Shown: positions 24,069-32,142 of the stretch, one piece after another
How positions within the stretch are numbered: the first letter of the stretch is position 1
How the letters are laid out: each line of letters begins with the position of its first letter
Assembly (NCBI GenBank): GCA_963377175.1
Contig: CAUJNA010003795.1
Location: 1-64,000 of the forward strand
Length of the DNA stretch: 64,000 nucleotides
Direction: 5' to 3'
From: Effrenium voratum
Lineage: Eukaryota > Sar > Dinophyceae > Suessiales > Symbiodiniaceae
Position numbers and translations under genes: made by a program
The notes under the pieces: generated by a model
Told to the model about the DNA's origin: nothing
Database searches by the model: none
What the model saw: the letters and a program-made list of their open reading frames with translations, nothing else

Positions 24069-25749
24069 TCAGCCACTTGGGAAGTGTGCCGCGGGGAGCT
24101 CCAGCCCGGCCTGGAGGCGGCCCTGCTCTTTTGGCGGCGCAGCCCGGGCATTGTGCGGTATGCTGGTGGTGCAGCCCGTGACCTCCTGGTGCACTTCAAG
24201 GCTCAGTGAAGGGTCACAGCAAAGCCAGAGGTGGCAGGCAGGTGGACCAAGTCCCATAGGGACTGCCAGATGTCAGCAGCCGCAGCATTGGGAGGCACAT
24301 ACCCGCGCTGGTGAAAGCCATGCCAGGCACGGACAGCAGCCTGGGAGTCCGTGTGGACTGTGAGCCGCCCACGAGCAAGCTGAGCGGCGCACAAGATGGC
24401 GTAGACCTCAGCACGGTAGTTGTCCGCGAGGACGGGGCCAGAAGCGCACACGCCAGCAGAAGCACTGACCACAGCAGGTGGTGAGGTAGGAAGACGCTGC
24501 CATCAGTCCACAGGTGGACATCACCACCACCATACCTGGGAAGTGGGGTGCTTGAGGGCCAGCCCGAAGGGCAGCATGGGCAAGATCCGCAGGGATTTCA
24601 GCCAGGGCATGCGTGTAAAAGGATGGACCCTGGGCCTCACGCTGGGCAGGCGGCAAGCCAATGCGAGCATGGAGAGCACTGCACTGCACAAGGTGGGCTA
24701 GTGTCTCATCGGCTCCATCACAGAAGCGACAGCCAGGGGAGGCGGCAAGGTTGGAGGCATAAAGGCGGTCAGCCGTAGCCGCAGAGCCAACCACCACAGC
24801 AGGGGCAACCGCACGGTTGGAGGGGAAAGCACGGACGAAAGAGGTCCAACCAGGGCCAGGTGGCACAGACCAAGGAGACCGAGTGAGGGCGACATCGAGG
24901 AGGCCGGATGGCCCAGGGGCAATGTCAGCACGCTTCCCACGACAGGCACGCTGGTAGGCGTGCTGGGCGATAGTCCACTGCAAGAGTCTTGCCAGGGAAC
25001 GGAGGGAGACACTAAAAAGGGACATCCATGGCCCCGAAGCAAGAGCAATGTCCGCAGAGGCCCGAAAGCGCAAACCGCACAAGGTGACCGCAGCAATCAC
25101 GTTGGAGACCAGCGTGGAAGGCATAATTCTAGGTTTGGTATTTTACCGCGATCCGCCACTGGATGGCAAACTTCTCCGACGCTGGAGGTGGGAAGCCACA
25201 TTAAGTACGGCGCGGTACGCCATGGCGTACTCAGGGTGCACCAGATGTCCACGATGGACAACCGCAAGTAGTAACTCGCGAGAACGCCAGCCAGGCCGAC
25301 CATCCCACAGGACACCCGCAACCTCAGAAGCCAAGGCAGAGAGCAGGCCACGGGGAACAAAGTTGAGTTCCGCAGAGTAGGTAAGCATGGGCATGGCCTT
25401 GTGAGCAACGAGGGTGGCTTTGGCAAAGGGGGAAAGGGGCAACACACGGATGGCCCTGAGTGCTGCCCGAAACCGAGCGATCGCAGGGGCACGCGCATCC
25501 TTAGTGCCACGCAAATCCAAGTTGATGCACACGCTGAGTGGTGGAAGGGAGCGCAGACGTGGCGCACCGGGGAGAGCTGCCTGGAGCTGTGGGGCAGGGG
25601 ACTCCTGGGTAGTCCACCATCCAGATTTGTGGAGGTTGAAGAGCTGGCCAGAGAGGCCATCAAAAAGAGAAGTAGCCCTAACAGCCTGCACAAGGGAGGG
25701 GATGGCACCGGCGAGGAGACGGACATGTAACCGTCATCAACGTAATTGA
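24069..25749 (-). pseudogene. LINE retrotransposon, 3' part: RT motif C, thumb, RNase H (broken)
   Basis: Minus strand. The segment begins with NYVDDGYM at 25,749-25,722, the YxDD catalytic motif C of reverse transcriptase. It continues in a shifted frame with LSGQLFNLHKS (RT thumb side) and ends with an RNase H domain: WTDGS near 24,510, AEVYA near 24,410 and HTDSQAAV near 24,355 supply the D-E-D residues, with a frame change between the first two. This is the continuation of the RT that stops at 59,805. The 34-kb insertion separates them; joining the halves gives RLLINYVDD in one frame. Several frameshifts mean this copy is dead. CpG-rich composition contrasts with the insertion. The RT/RNase H/AP-endonuclease set marks a LINE of the I-like kind; clade not assigned. 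Confidence 0.82.
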
Positions 25750-25756
25750 TTAATAA
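25750..25756. repeat. Target site duplication (left copy) of the 34-kb insertion
   Basis: TTAATAA here is repeated at 59,798-59,804. The element ends next to them are AGGG and CCCT. One copy in the fused site restores the LINE RT frame. Confidence 0.75.
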
Positions 25757-26000
25757 AGGGCCCCCCCCCCAAAAAAAATGGAGAAAACAGGGGGCCTGGG
25801 GGGAAGAGGGAGGAGTGTTGGGGTTATTGGGTCAAATGTTGTTATCCAACGTTTTAACATCCTTGTTTGATTTCATCCTATATTTTGTTGTAGGGTGTTA
25901 GGGGTGGATTTTCTGGGGGCCGACATTTTTTTCATTTGAAAGAGTTAGCCCTTTTAGTAGTTATTATGTTCTGAGGTGTTGGCGGTTCATTTGTTTATTC

Positions 26001-26501
26001 CTATTCTTGTTCAAAGTCACTTGTTGTTTCCATGTAATCTCTCACAGTATCGTTATTGTTTTCTTGACCTTTCACTCTTAGTTGGTGCTTACTTGTTTGT
26101 AGGTGTTTTTTCATTTTGTATTTTCCTACCATACATTTACATAAAGGACATTCTACTTTCAATTGGTTATAGTCTTTCTGTTTTTCATTTATGTCTTCTT
26201 TGTTCTTTTCTCTATAGTCTTTTGATTTTTGCTTTATTTCGTCTTTATGCTTTTCACGATAAATCTTGTTCTTTTCCAGTATAGTGTCTTTGTTATTCTC
26301 TCTATATGTCTTTTTCTTCTCTACAATCTGCTCTTTGTTGTTTTCGTAATACTCCTTTGACTTTTGCTGTATTTGTTCTTTGTGTGCTTCTCTATACCGT
26401 TGTTTGCTCTCCAAGCATACATTACATTGTTTTCTTCCCTCGTTGAACTTTTCTAACAATTGAAAGACTTTACATTTCGAACATTGCTTTTTGTCTGTCA
26501 T
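26001..26501 (-). CDS. Zinc-finger / charged repeat protein, left TIR copy (166 aa)
   Basis: Function unknown. The N-terminus has a CxxC...CxxC pair (CSKC at residues 7-10, CNVC at about 26-29), a likely zinc knuckle. Residues ~35-110 are a highly charged helix of imperfect repeats built on YRENNKDxIxEKxK. The C-terminus has a C2H2-like finger (CPLC...H...H, about 116-139). The arrangement suggests a nucleic-acid-binding or bridging protein. A second copy lies in the right TIR (46,787-47,287) with about ten amino-acid differences. An early-type promoter (26,508-26,550) precedes it. Reads outward toward the left end. Confidence 0.85.
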   Translation of the reverse strand: MTDKKQCSKCKVFQLLEKFNEGRKQCNVCLESKQRYREAHKEQIQQKSKEYYENNKEQIVEKKKTYRENNKDTILEKNKIYREKHKDEIKQKSKDYREKNKEDINEKQKDYNQLKVECPLCKCMVGKYKMKKHLQTSKHQLRVKGQENNNDTVRDYMETTSDFEQE

Positions 26502-26507
26502 TGGTCT

Positions 26508-26550
26508 CTATATGTTTAAGGGGTTATTTATTTAGATAAGTTTAAGGGGT
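26508..26550 (-). promoter_or_regulatory. Early-type promoter of the left 166-aa gene
   Basis: In gene sense, CTTAAACTTATCTAAATAAA then TAACCCCTTAAACATATAGA precedes the ATG, a variant of the ACTACTTAAAGA ... CCTTATATA signal. Confidence 0.5.
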
Positions 26551-26615
26551 TTTATAGGTTAAAAGTTCAGTATAATTATAACATATAAGATTTTACATGT
26601 TATTATTATATTATG

Positions 26616-26813
26616 ATTATAATTTCAGTACAGGATAATAATTTAATTGACAAATCTTTCTTCTTTCATACATCATTTTAAAAATAATATTAACATCTCT
26701 CACTGTATTCTGAACATTAAACTTTTTACTTTCAATAAATAATTTGATATTTTCTTTAACATCTTCTCCTTTACTTGACTATAACACAACAACCATAATA
26801 TATCATCCATCAT
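26616..26813 (-). pseudogene. Frameshifted left copy of the 65-aa TIR gene
   Basis: Starts MMDDILWLLCYSQ like its intact partner at 46,473-46,670, but one G is missing (AGTCAAGTAAAGG against AGTCAAGGTAAAGG), so the frame changes after residue 13. The DNA otherwise stays similar to the right copy. The ATG overlaps the stop of the 109-aa gene in both TIRs. Confidence 0.75.
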
Positions 26814-27139
26814 TTCATATTTTTCTTACTAATTTTAAGAAACTGTTTAACATAATCATAAGGTGGTATTTTATTTACAGTTAGAAATATTAAAATATCA
26901 TCTTCTACATTTCTATGTCGAATTCTTTTTATTCCCAACAGACATCTGATTAATTCTTGATAATATCTCCAATTTCTACAAATTTTACATAAATCTTCTT
27001 CATCCATTGAATAATTAATAATATTATTCACTATTTCATTAGGTAAGTTCAATTTATACAATTCCATATTTTCTTTTTTGAAGTGACAACAATCATAGCA
27101 TTTTTTATCGATATAATTATTGATTCCATCACCGTTCAT
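26810..27139 (-). CDS. F-box-like small protein, left TIR copy (109 aa)
   Basis: Residues 13-20 contain CYDCCHFK, a possible metal-binding knuckle. Residues ~30-65 read LNLPNEIVNNIINYS then DLCKICRNWRYYQEL, resembling an F-box (LPxEIxxxI ... DLxxxxxVCKxW). F-box proteins in large DNA viruses can redirect host SCF ubiquitin ligases; that role here is inference. The partner at 46,147-46,476 differs at a few residues. It overlaps the downstream 65-codon ORF by 4 nt (ATGA) and has an early-type promoter at 27,145-27,185. Confidence 0.82.
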   Translation of the reverse strand: MNGDGINNYIDKKCYDCCHFKKENMELYKLNLPNEIVNNIINYSMDEEDLCKICRNWRYYQELIRCLLGIKRIRHRNVEDDILIFLTVNKIPPYDYVKQFLKISKKNMK

Positions 27140-27144
27140 TTTTC

Positions 27145-27185
27145 TCTTAATATATAAGCTAATATTTCTTTAAGTAGTTTTGGCT
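27145..27185 (-). promoter_or_regulatory. Early-type promoter of the left 109-aa gene
   Basis: In gene sense, GCCAAAACTACTTAAAGAAA then TATTAGCTTATATATTAAGA runs into the ATG. Same signal as at 46,105-46,140. Confidence 0.7.
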
Positions 27186-27208
27186 AGGGGTTGTGGTTTA
27201 GTTATGAA

Positions 27209-27829
27209 TTACACAGGTTCATCAACAATTAGTTTAAACCTTATGTTTTGTACTCCTTCAAAATTCATTCTACTTCTTTCACTATCAATACATCTGTATA
27301 TTGTTTGATGTGCCTCTATCATTACTTCGGTTATATTATCTATGGTTATATTATCTACAAAATCATCACTATGAAAATGAAAACTAAAAGTGTTAAAATG
27401 ATCGTCTTCATAATTGAAATGATGAAGCCTTACAAACATATTCACCTCAACTATTATCACTTCTCCATAACTGTTATCGGTTTCAATGCCATCTAACAAA
27501 CAACCTAAGTTTTCATTTTCATTAAAAACTATATCTTCAATGCTTTTAATGCTTAAAGGTTTATTTCTTGAAATGTAATACTCAATTACGTGTCTCTTTA
27601 TATCATCACCACCTACAACAGTTCGACGCTTTGTCTTTCTTTTTGTTTCTGTTCTGTTTATTTTATATTGTTGTTGTATTCTCTTTAATGTCTTAATATG
27701 ATTATGTTTTATTTTCAAATACTCAGGCCCCCCTAATTTATATGAAATTATACCTTTTAATACATCAACAGGTAAGCTAGCACAATTCTTAACCATAAAA
27801 TTATTCTCTGACATTTTACCCTCACTCAT
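27209..27829 (-). CDS. Hypothetical viral protein with F-box-like N-terminus (206 aa)
   Basis: Not recognised as a known enzyme. Residues ~18-50 (LPVDVLKGIISYKLGG then PEYLKIKHNHIKTLK) closely resemble the start of the 171-aa protein at 31,595-32,110 (LPLDIKNLVLSHKLGD then VRLFKIKNNNTIK), so the two are probably distant paralogs with an F-box-like helix. The middle is basic (KRKTKRR) and the rest beta-rich. An early-type promoter at 27,835-27,880 precedes it, with a 45-bp upstream extension also found beside the right TIR. ATG at 27,829 fits the promoter spacing; an alternative ATG lies five codons in. Confidence 0.8.
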   Translation of the reverse strand: MSEGKMSENNFMVKNCASLPVDVLKGIISYKLGGPEYLKIKHNHIKTLKRIQQQYKINRTETKRKTKRRTVVGGDDIKRHVIEYYISRNKPLSIKSIEDIVFNENENLGCLLDGIETDNSYGEVIIVEVNMFVRLHHFNYEDDHFNTFSFHFHSDDFVDNITIDNITEVMIEAHQTIYRCIDSERSRMNFEGVQNIRFKLIVDEPV

Positions 27830-27834
27830 TTTTC

Positions 27835-27908
27835 TCTTTATATAAGGTGTTTTCTCTTTAAGTAGTTTTGGCTAGGGGTTGCTGGTCGGCTGGTCTGGGT
27901 TTCAGGTT
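27835..27908 (-). promoter_or_regulatory. Early-type promoter with 45-bp upstream extension
   Basis: In gene sense, AACCCAGACCAGCCGACCAG then CAACCCCTAGCC, AAAACTACTTAAAGAGAAAA and CACCTTATATAAAG precede the ATG. The same block occurs at 46,074-46,118, extending past the right TIR edge. Confidence 0.72.
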
Positions 27909-27994
27909 TAATTTAAATGTCTTAACCTTCTTGTTAGATTATAAAACAATGTTTAATCATATTATAATTGAATAATATCATTAAACTAAATCAC

Positions 27995-28483
27995 TCACGC
28001 TTTCCATTCACCTATTCCATCCCACCAGAATTCAATAATTCGCATCTGTCCATCTACTAGACTGTCTTCTTTGATTAGTTTCCGTATCGCTCCTGATAAG
28101 ATATAGTGGTTAATAATCATTGCATTAAACTTTCCATCACGGTTTAACTTTTTACCACAGTCTTTTATAATGTCTTCATCTGTTAGGTTTTCATACATTT
28201 CTTTCATGATGTCAAACCTAACAAATGAGTATATCGTCATCAAGTTTAATCCGCTATTATCCCTAAACCTGCTAATGACGTCATTCCAGAATTCTTCGTT
28301 TTCATCAACTGGTGGCAAAGGGTGTCTTTTGATGAAATCCTTTATTTTGTTTAACTCTTCATCTAATTCCTTTTTATAACTGTCATTATCATCATCTTCT
28401 TCGTCTGATAGCACCAAGTTTGATAAGTCAGCAATCACTCCGACATTTTCTAAATTCAAGTCCTCTAATCTTATTTCAGTTAT
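27995..28483 (-). CDS. Hypothetical acidic viral protein (about 162 aa), start codon possibly lost
   Basis: Unrecognised. The N-terminal part is acidic (LSDEEDDDNDSYKKELDEEL); the C-terminal part is probably helical and ends in EFWWDGIGEWKA. No ATG exists at the front. The frame is open upstream from the TTG at 28,459 to an ATA at 28,481-28,483, exactly where the other early genes place their ATG after the promoter. If ATA replaced ATG the protein would begin with a TEIRLEDLNLENVG segment. Either a non-ATG start is used or the gene was inactivated by one substitution. Early-type promoter at 28,490-28,530. Confidence 0.65.
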   Translation of the reverse strand: MTEIRLEDLNLENVGVIADLSNLVLSDEEDDDNDSYKKELDEELNKIKDFIKRHPLPPVDENEEFWNDVISRFRDNSGLNLMTIYSFVRFDIMKEMYENLTDEDIIKDCGKKLNRDGKFNAMIINHYILSGAIRKLIKEDSLVDGQMRIIEFWWDGIGEWKA

Positions 28484-28489
28484 ATTTTC

Positions 28490-28530
28490 ACTTAATATAA
28501 TAAGTTAATATTTCTTTAAGTAGGTTTTTA
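28490..28530 (-). promoter_or_regulatory. Early-type promoter of the 27,995-28,483 gene
   Basis: In gene sense, AAACCTACTTAAAGAAATAT then TAACTTATTATATTAAG. It faces away from the integrase gene, whose own leader is a short TATA-rich stretch. Confidence 0.65.
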
Positions 28531-28587
28531 TTTTATGTTAAGGGGTGGGGCTTTATATTGAAAAATATTTTCTAACAATTTAATATA

Positions 28588-29514
28588 ATGGCGAGATTAA
28601 CAAAAGACCAAATAATCAGCAACATCTATTACGACTTAGACGAGGGTTTCGGAAGCACACAAGCGACACACAAGAAGGCAAAGGAAGAAGACCCAACAAT
28701 AACAATAGACGATGTAAAGTCTTTCTTAAAGAAACAACCAAATAAACAAATCAAAAATTATAGAGGTACTAATTCCTATACCGCTCCATTCGCACGATAT
28801 GAATATCAAATAGACATAATGCATATGTCACCTTTAGCAAAAGACAAGATCGTTCCACAGTATGCTTTAGTCGTGATTGACATCTTCAGTAAATTAGCAG
28901 ATGTAATACCGATGGAGGAAAGAGACGGAGAGCACGTTTTGAAGGCGTTGAGAACAAGCTTTAAAAAGATGGGTTATCCGATGTCCGTGTATTCTGATGA
29001 CGACGGAGCGTTTGCAACTAAAAATCAAGTTCAGGATTTCTTCAACAGTGAAGGAATAAACCACATCGTCACGAAGACCCACGCAAATGTGGCCGAGCGT
29101 TTTATTAGAACGATGAAAAACAAAATTCACGATAGAGTTAGGTTTAACAACATGAAATGGACCGATGCCCTAACGCAAGCATTGAAACAGTATAACAGCA
29201 CATCTCACTCATCAACAAGGATGACACCGTCTGAAGCACACAAGGACGACAATGAAATAAATGTAAAGGTCAATCTTAAACTACGAGAAAAAAACAAAAG
29301 AAAGTATCCCAGAATAGTGGAGAACGACAAGGTAAAAGTGTTTCAAAAGAAAAGGGGTAATTACACCGACAGAAAGGAGTATAACTCTAAATGGTCTAAT
29401 AAAATATTCAATATCGATAAAATTGAATATGATATTATGGGTAATAAAACTTACAAAGTAGCAGAAATAAACAAACCGCTTTTGAGACACGAAATTTTGT
29501 TAGTTAATGATTAA
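28588..29514 (+). CDS. Retroviral-type (rve) integrase, 308 aa
   Basis: Catalyses strand transfer of the viral ends into host DNA. The RNase-H-fold core carries the D,D-35-E triad: Asp76 in QIDIMHM, Asp in SDDDGAF (137-139) and Glu170 in NVAERF. RFIRTMK follows, as is usual for Polinton and retroviral integrases. A basic helical N-terminus (1-65) precedes the core. After about residue 225, NDKVKVFQKK, then KWSNKIFNIDKI and EINKPLLRHEILLV form the SH3-like C-terminal domain usual in Polintons. Length is in the family range for a compact version. ATG at 28,588 follows a short AT-rich leader (late-like). Neighbours: divergent early gene to the left, convergent small gene to the right. Confidence 0.95.
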   Translation: MARLTKDQIISNIYYDLDEGFGSTQATHKKAKEEDPTITIDDVKSFLKKQPNKQIKNYRGTNSYTAPFARYEYQIDIMHMSPLAKDKIVPQYALVVIDIFSKLADVIPMEERDGEHVLKALRTSFKKMGYPMSVYSDDDGAFATKNQVQDFFNSEGINHIVTKTHANVAERFIRTMKNKIHDRVRFNNMKWTDALTQALKQYNSTSHSSTRMTPSEAHKDDNEINVKVNLKLREKNKRKYPRIVENDKVKVFQKKRGNYTDRKEYNSKWSNKIFNIDKIEYDIMGNKTYKVAEINKPLLRHEILLVND

Positions 29515-29810
29515 ACGTATTTCTTGGTGTCTTCTTTATACTTGACTTGATAGTAATCCAGACTTGATTGTTTAGGTTCTTTTATGATTTTTTCATTCAG
29601 TTTTTTAACATAAATGTTTCGTTTATTTTTGTATTCGCTACTGTCTCTATCTACTTCTTTTGCTTGGTAACTGTTATTGTTATTATATGTAGGTTTAATA
29701 TTCATGCTCTTTAAGATGTTCAGTATGTTTTCATTTTGCTCCAACACTTTTTCTAATCTTGGAAACAACAACTCTAAACTACTGTCAATGTTCGCTAAAT
29801 GTTCCTCCAT
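29511..29810 (-). CDS. Small coiled-coil viral protein (99 aa)
   Basis: Unrecognised. Residues 1-45 (SSLELLFPRLEKVLEQNENI) look like a leucine-rich coiled coil. The remainder is Lys/Asn-rich and ends in YKEDTKKYV. It overlaps the 3' end of the integrase gene by 4 nt on the opposite strand. The upstream leader is AT-rich (ATTTAGTATAT). Confidence 0.65.
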   Translation of the reverse strand: MEEHLANIDSSLELLFPRLEKVLEQNENILNILKSMNIKPTYNNNNSYQAKEVDRDSSEYKNKRNIYVKKLNEKIIKEPKQSSLDYYQVKYKEDTKKYV

Positions 29811-29886
29811 ATATACTAAATTATAAAACTAAACTTTTAAAACTAAATGTTGCAATTATGTTAAATCTACTCTTTAAATACTAATT

Positions 29887-30240
29887 TTACATTATTTGTT
29901 TAACAGTTTCCTGAGTTTCCTTTTCACCATTATCTGACGGAGTAACCCCCCTCCCAAATCGTATAGCTATATTATGAACATCTGTTTCTAAGTTTATACT
30001 GTCTTTAGTTTTATCAATATTCATTTTCTTATCATTTCTACTTATTTTGAAACTTGTCGGAATACACGAACATTTACAGTTTCCTTTCTTTTGTATTTCT
30101 AATTCATTTTTCATTTCTAAGATTTTTTTGCACATTGGACAAGCAAACTCAATAACTGATGTTTCTTTAACAATTTCTTCTTTTTCTTCATCAGTTGAAG
30201 AAACAACTGATTCTGTCTTATTCTTTTTCTTTCTCCCCAT
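29887..30240 (-). CDS. Small zinc-ribbon-like viral protein (117 aa)
   Basis: The basic N-terminus (GRKKKNK) is followed by an acidic Ser/Glu stretch, then CPMC (about 35-38) and a CKCSC cluster (about 55-59), which could bind zinc. The C-terminus is polar. The function is unknown. Short TATA-like leader (TATTAATATAGATG in gene sense) of the late-like class. Confidence 0.65.
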   Translation of the reverse strand: MGRKKKNKTESVVSSTDEEKEEIVKETSVIEFACPMCKKILEMKNELEIQKKGNCKCSCIPTSFKISRNDKKMNIDKTKDSINLETDVHNIAIRFGRGVTPSDNGEKETQETVKQIM

Positions 30241-30453
30241 CTATATTAATATTTATATTTTTAATATATTGTATCACAAACTTAATTAATTCTAAAACAA
30301 AATAGCATACTTTTTTTAAATCTATTATCAGTTAGTATTACTTGTTCTATATTTTCTACTTTATCTATTATATCAATATAATCCGAATAACTTCTATTCA
30401 TATAAAATAATAAATATAAAATATTTTCTAAATAACTTTAATATTATTTTATT
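30241..30453 (-). other. Intergenic stretch with a possible 39-codon ORF
   Basis: The minus strand at 30,282-30,401 encodes an open frame starting MNRSYSDYIDIIDKVENIEQ after an AT-rich leader and ending in KKSMLFCFRIN. It could be a small peptide gene or chance; composition matches neighbouring genes. Otherwise this is AT-rich leader DNA for the genes on either side. Confidence 0.35.
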
Positions 30454-31209
30454 ATGTCTGATGTTCCAATAATAAAACCAATAAATATAACTGATTACGA
30501 TTTCAAACAATCTAAATATGAACATGTACCAAAACTACCTTTTCGCTCAATTGTTGTTGCTTCATCAACGGGTGGCAAAACAGTTTTAATTCAAAACCTT
30601 ATCCTAAATGTTTATAGGGACTGCTTCGCCCGTATATTCATTTTTAGCCCGTCGGTTCATAATGACCCTACCTTCGTTGAAGTCAAGAAATATCAAAAAG
30701 ATAATATGAAGGTTGATGATGAAAAAGAAAAGTTATATTATGACACCTACCAACCTGAAGAACTAGAAGAAATAATTAACACACAAAGAAAGATAATTCA
30801 TTATATGAAAGAACAGAAGATGAAGAAACTACATTCAATTTTAATCATTGTTGATGATTTTGCAGACGACCCTAAATTTGTTAGATACAGCAAGTTATTA
30901 CATGGACTGGCAACGAGAGGCAGACACGACGCCATTAGTTTTTGTTTAAGTGTTCAAAAATATCGTGTCCTAGCACCAATCATTAGGTTGAATTCTAGTT
31001 CGTTGTATATCTTTAAGTTAAAGAATGTATCAGAGTTAATGTCATTCATTGAGGAAAACTCCGCCATCGTTGATAAAGAGCAACTGTTAAATATGTATCA
31101 TAAAGCGGTAGATGATAAGCCCTACTCCTTCTTTTATGTTAATATGAATTCCAAAGATGTTAATAATATGTTTTATGTTAGGTTTGAGAAAGCTTTTAAA
31201 ATAAAATAA
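30454..31209 (+). CDS. A32/FtsK-HerA-type genome packaging ATPase, 251 aa
   Basis: Powers DNA packaging into the capsid. A Walker A variant ASSTGGKT lies at 36-43 and Walker B ILIIVDDFADD at 129-139; LLHGLATRGRHDAISFCLSVQ (149-169 region) carries the sensor segment typical of Polinton, virophage and poxvirus A32 ATPases. Length (251 aa) is normal for Polintons. The C-terminus MFYVRFEKAFKIK is duplicated as a fragment 340 bp downstream (31,545-31,580). The leader is AT-rich and TATTATTTTATTATG precedes the start (late-like class). Same strand as the following two small genes. Confidence 0.95.
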   Translation: MSDVPIIKPINITDYDFKQSKYEHVPKLPFRSIVVASSTGGKTVLIQNLILNVYRDCFARIFIFSPSVHNDPTFVEVKKYQKDNMKVDDEKEKLYYDTYQPEELEEIINTQRKIIHYMKEQKMKKLHSILIIVDDFADDPKFVRYSKLLHGLATRGRHDAISFCLSVQKYRVLAPIIRLNSSSLYIFKLKNVSELMSFIEENSAIVDKEQLLNMYHKAVDDKPYSFFYVNMNSKDVNNMFYVRFEKAFKIK

Positions 31210-31228
31210 ATCTATTATATATTATAGA

Positions 31229-31531
31229 ATGTTAAAAATGTTTCAAGAAAGAATATATGAAGAACCAGTAAGGTTTTTCGGTAGCGATATACCAAAACAG
31301 ATTCAGGAATACCGAAAGCAAAGACTACAACAATTAGTAGTTTGTGAATGTGGTGAAACTTTTTTAATGAAGGATGCTACTAACCATATTGAAAGTGATT
31401 GTCATATTACTTTTAAGGAAGAAGAAAGAATGAGGAAAGAATTAGAAGAACATATTCGTATAGAAAATGATACTGATAGTGATAGTGATAATTATAGTGA
31501 TGGTGGTTCAACAAGAGTGCCAGATGATTAA
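31229..31531 (+). CDS. Small C2H2-like zinc-finger protein (100 aa)
   Basis: CECGETF then DCH (residues ~39-58) form a possible C-x-C...H...C-x-H zinc site. The C-terminus is an acidic Asp/Ser run (DTDSDSDNYSDGG). The function is unknown. It lies between the ATPase gene and the duplicated ATPase tail, so it may have arrived with that duplication. Leader TATTATATATTATAGAATG is of the late-like class. Confidence 0.7.
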   Translation: MLKMFQERIYEEPVRFFGSDIPKQIQEYRKQRLQQLVVCECGETFLMKDATNHIESDCHITFKEEERMRKELEEHIRIENDTDSDSDNYSDGGSTRVPDD

Positions 31532-31594
31532 AAAATAACTAAATATGTTAGATTTGAAAAAGCATTTAAAAATAAATAAATATTTAAATATATT
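31532..31594 (+). pseudogene. Duplicated 3' fragment of the packaging ATPase gene
   Basis: 31,545-31,580 reads KYVRFEKAFKNK then stop, against FYVRFEKAFKIK then stop at the end of the ATPase gene. Nucleotide changes are mostly synonymous. A short remnant left by duplication or gene insertion. Confidence 0.7.
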
Positions 31595-32110
31595 ATGATA
31601 TTTTATGATTTACCATTAGACATTAAAAACCTTGTATTATCTCATAAATTAGGTGATGTTAGATTATTTAAAATAAAAAATAATAATACTATTAAAAATT
31701 ATATTAATAAATTTAAACCAGTGTATAAGTCTTACAAATTAAATAGTATGCAATATTTTGAAATTGAAAATATCAATATTAATAATGGTATATCATATAT
31801 TTTTAACTTAAGTGACTTAGGTAAATTACATCAAAAACATAAACCATTAAAATTATTAATTGAATATGATATATTTGCTACATCTACCTCATTTACTTGT
31901 TTGAATCATGTTCGTAATCGTACTTTAACATCAAATAATTTATTTGATATTTATTATTTTCTTAATAAAGACCTTTATGAAACTAATTTAGTGTATAGCC
32001 GTAATATGGTTAATTTTATTTCATTACAAGTGAAAAAAATAACTATTAAAGTCATCAATTATGAAAGACAAAGTTTTATTAGCAAATTTTATTCATATTT
32101 TCTTAATTAA
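31595..32110 (+). CDS. Hypothetical viral protein, paralog-like to 27,209-27,829 (171 aa)
   Basis: The N-terminal LPLDIKNLVLSHKLGD then VRLFKIKNNNTIK matches the F-box-like start of the 206-aa early protein. The rest is Asn/Tyr/Ile-rich and unrecognised. It begins right after the duplicated ATPase fragment with the leader AAATATATTATG (late-like class), so its promoter class differs from that of its paralog. Confidence 0.7.
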   Translation: MIFYDLPLDIKNLVLSHKLGDVRLFKIKNNNTIKNYINKFKPVYKSYKLNSMQYFEIENININNGISYIFNLSDLGKLHQKHKPLKLLIEYDIFATSTSFTCLNHVRNRTLTSNNLFDIYYFLNKDLYETNLVYSRNMVNFISLQVKKITIKVINYERQSFISKFYSYFLN

Positions 32111-32142
32111 TAATGTTAATGAATCATATTAATATTATTAAT

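Larger units (their letters stand above)
25771..27193. repeat. Left terminal inverted repeat of the virus (~1.42 kb)
   Basis: Matches 46,093-47,515 in inverse orientation with scattered substitutions and small indels (A8 here against T6 at the outer tip; a missing G in the 65-codon ORF). Contains copies of the 166-aa and 109-aa genes and the 65-codon ORF. The inner edge falls in the shared promoter sequence just after TTTTGGCTAGGGGTT. Confidence 0.92.

Noticed and set aside
25097..25726. Intact 209-codon minus-strand gene
   Set aside because: Only its first codons (YVDDGYM region) are RT; it then runs in a shifted frame over the RT thumb, so it is a frame-shifted shadow of the dead LINE.
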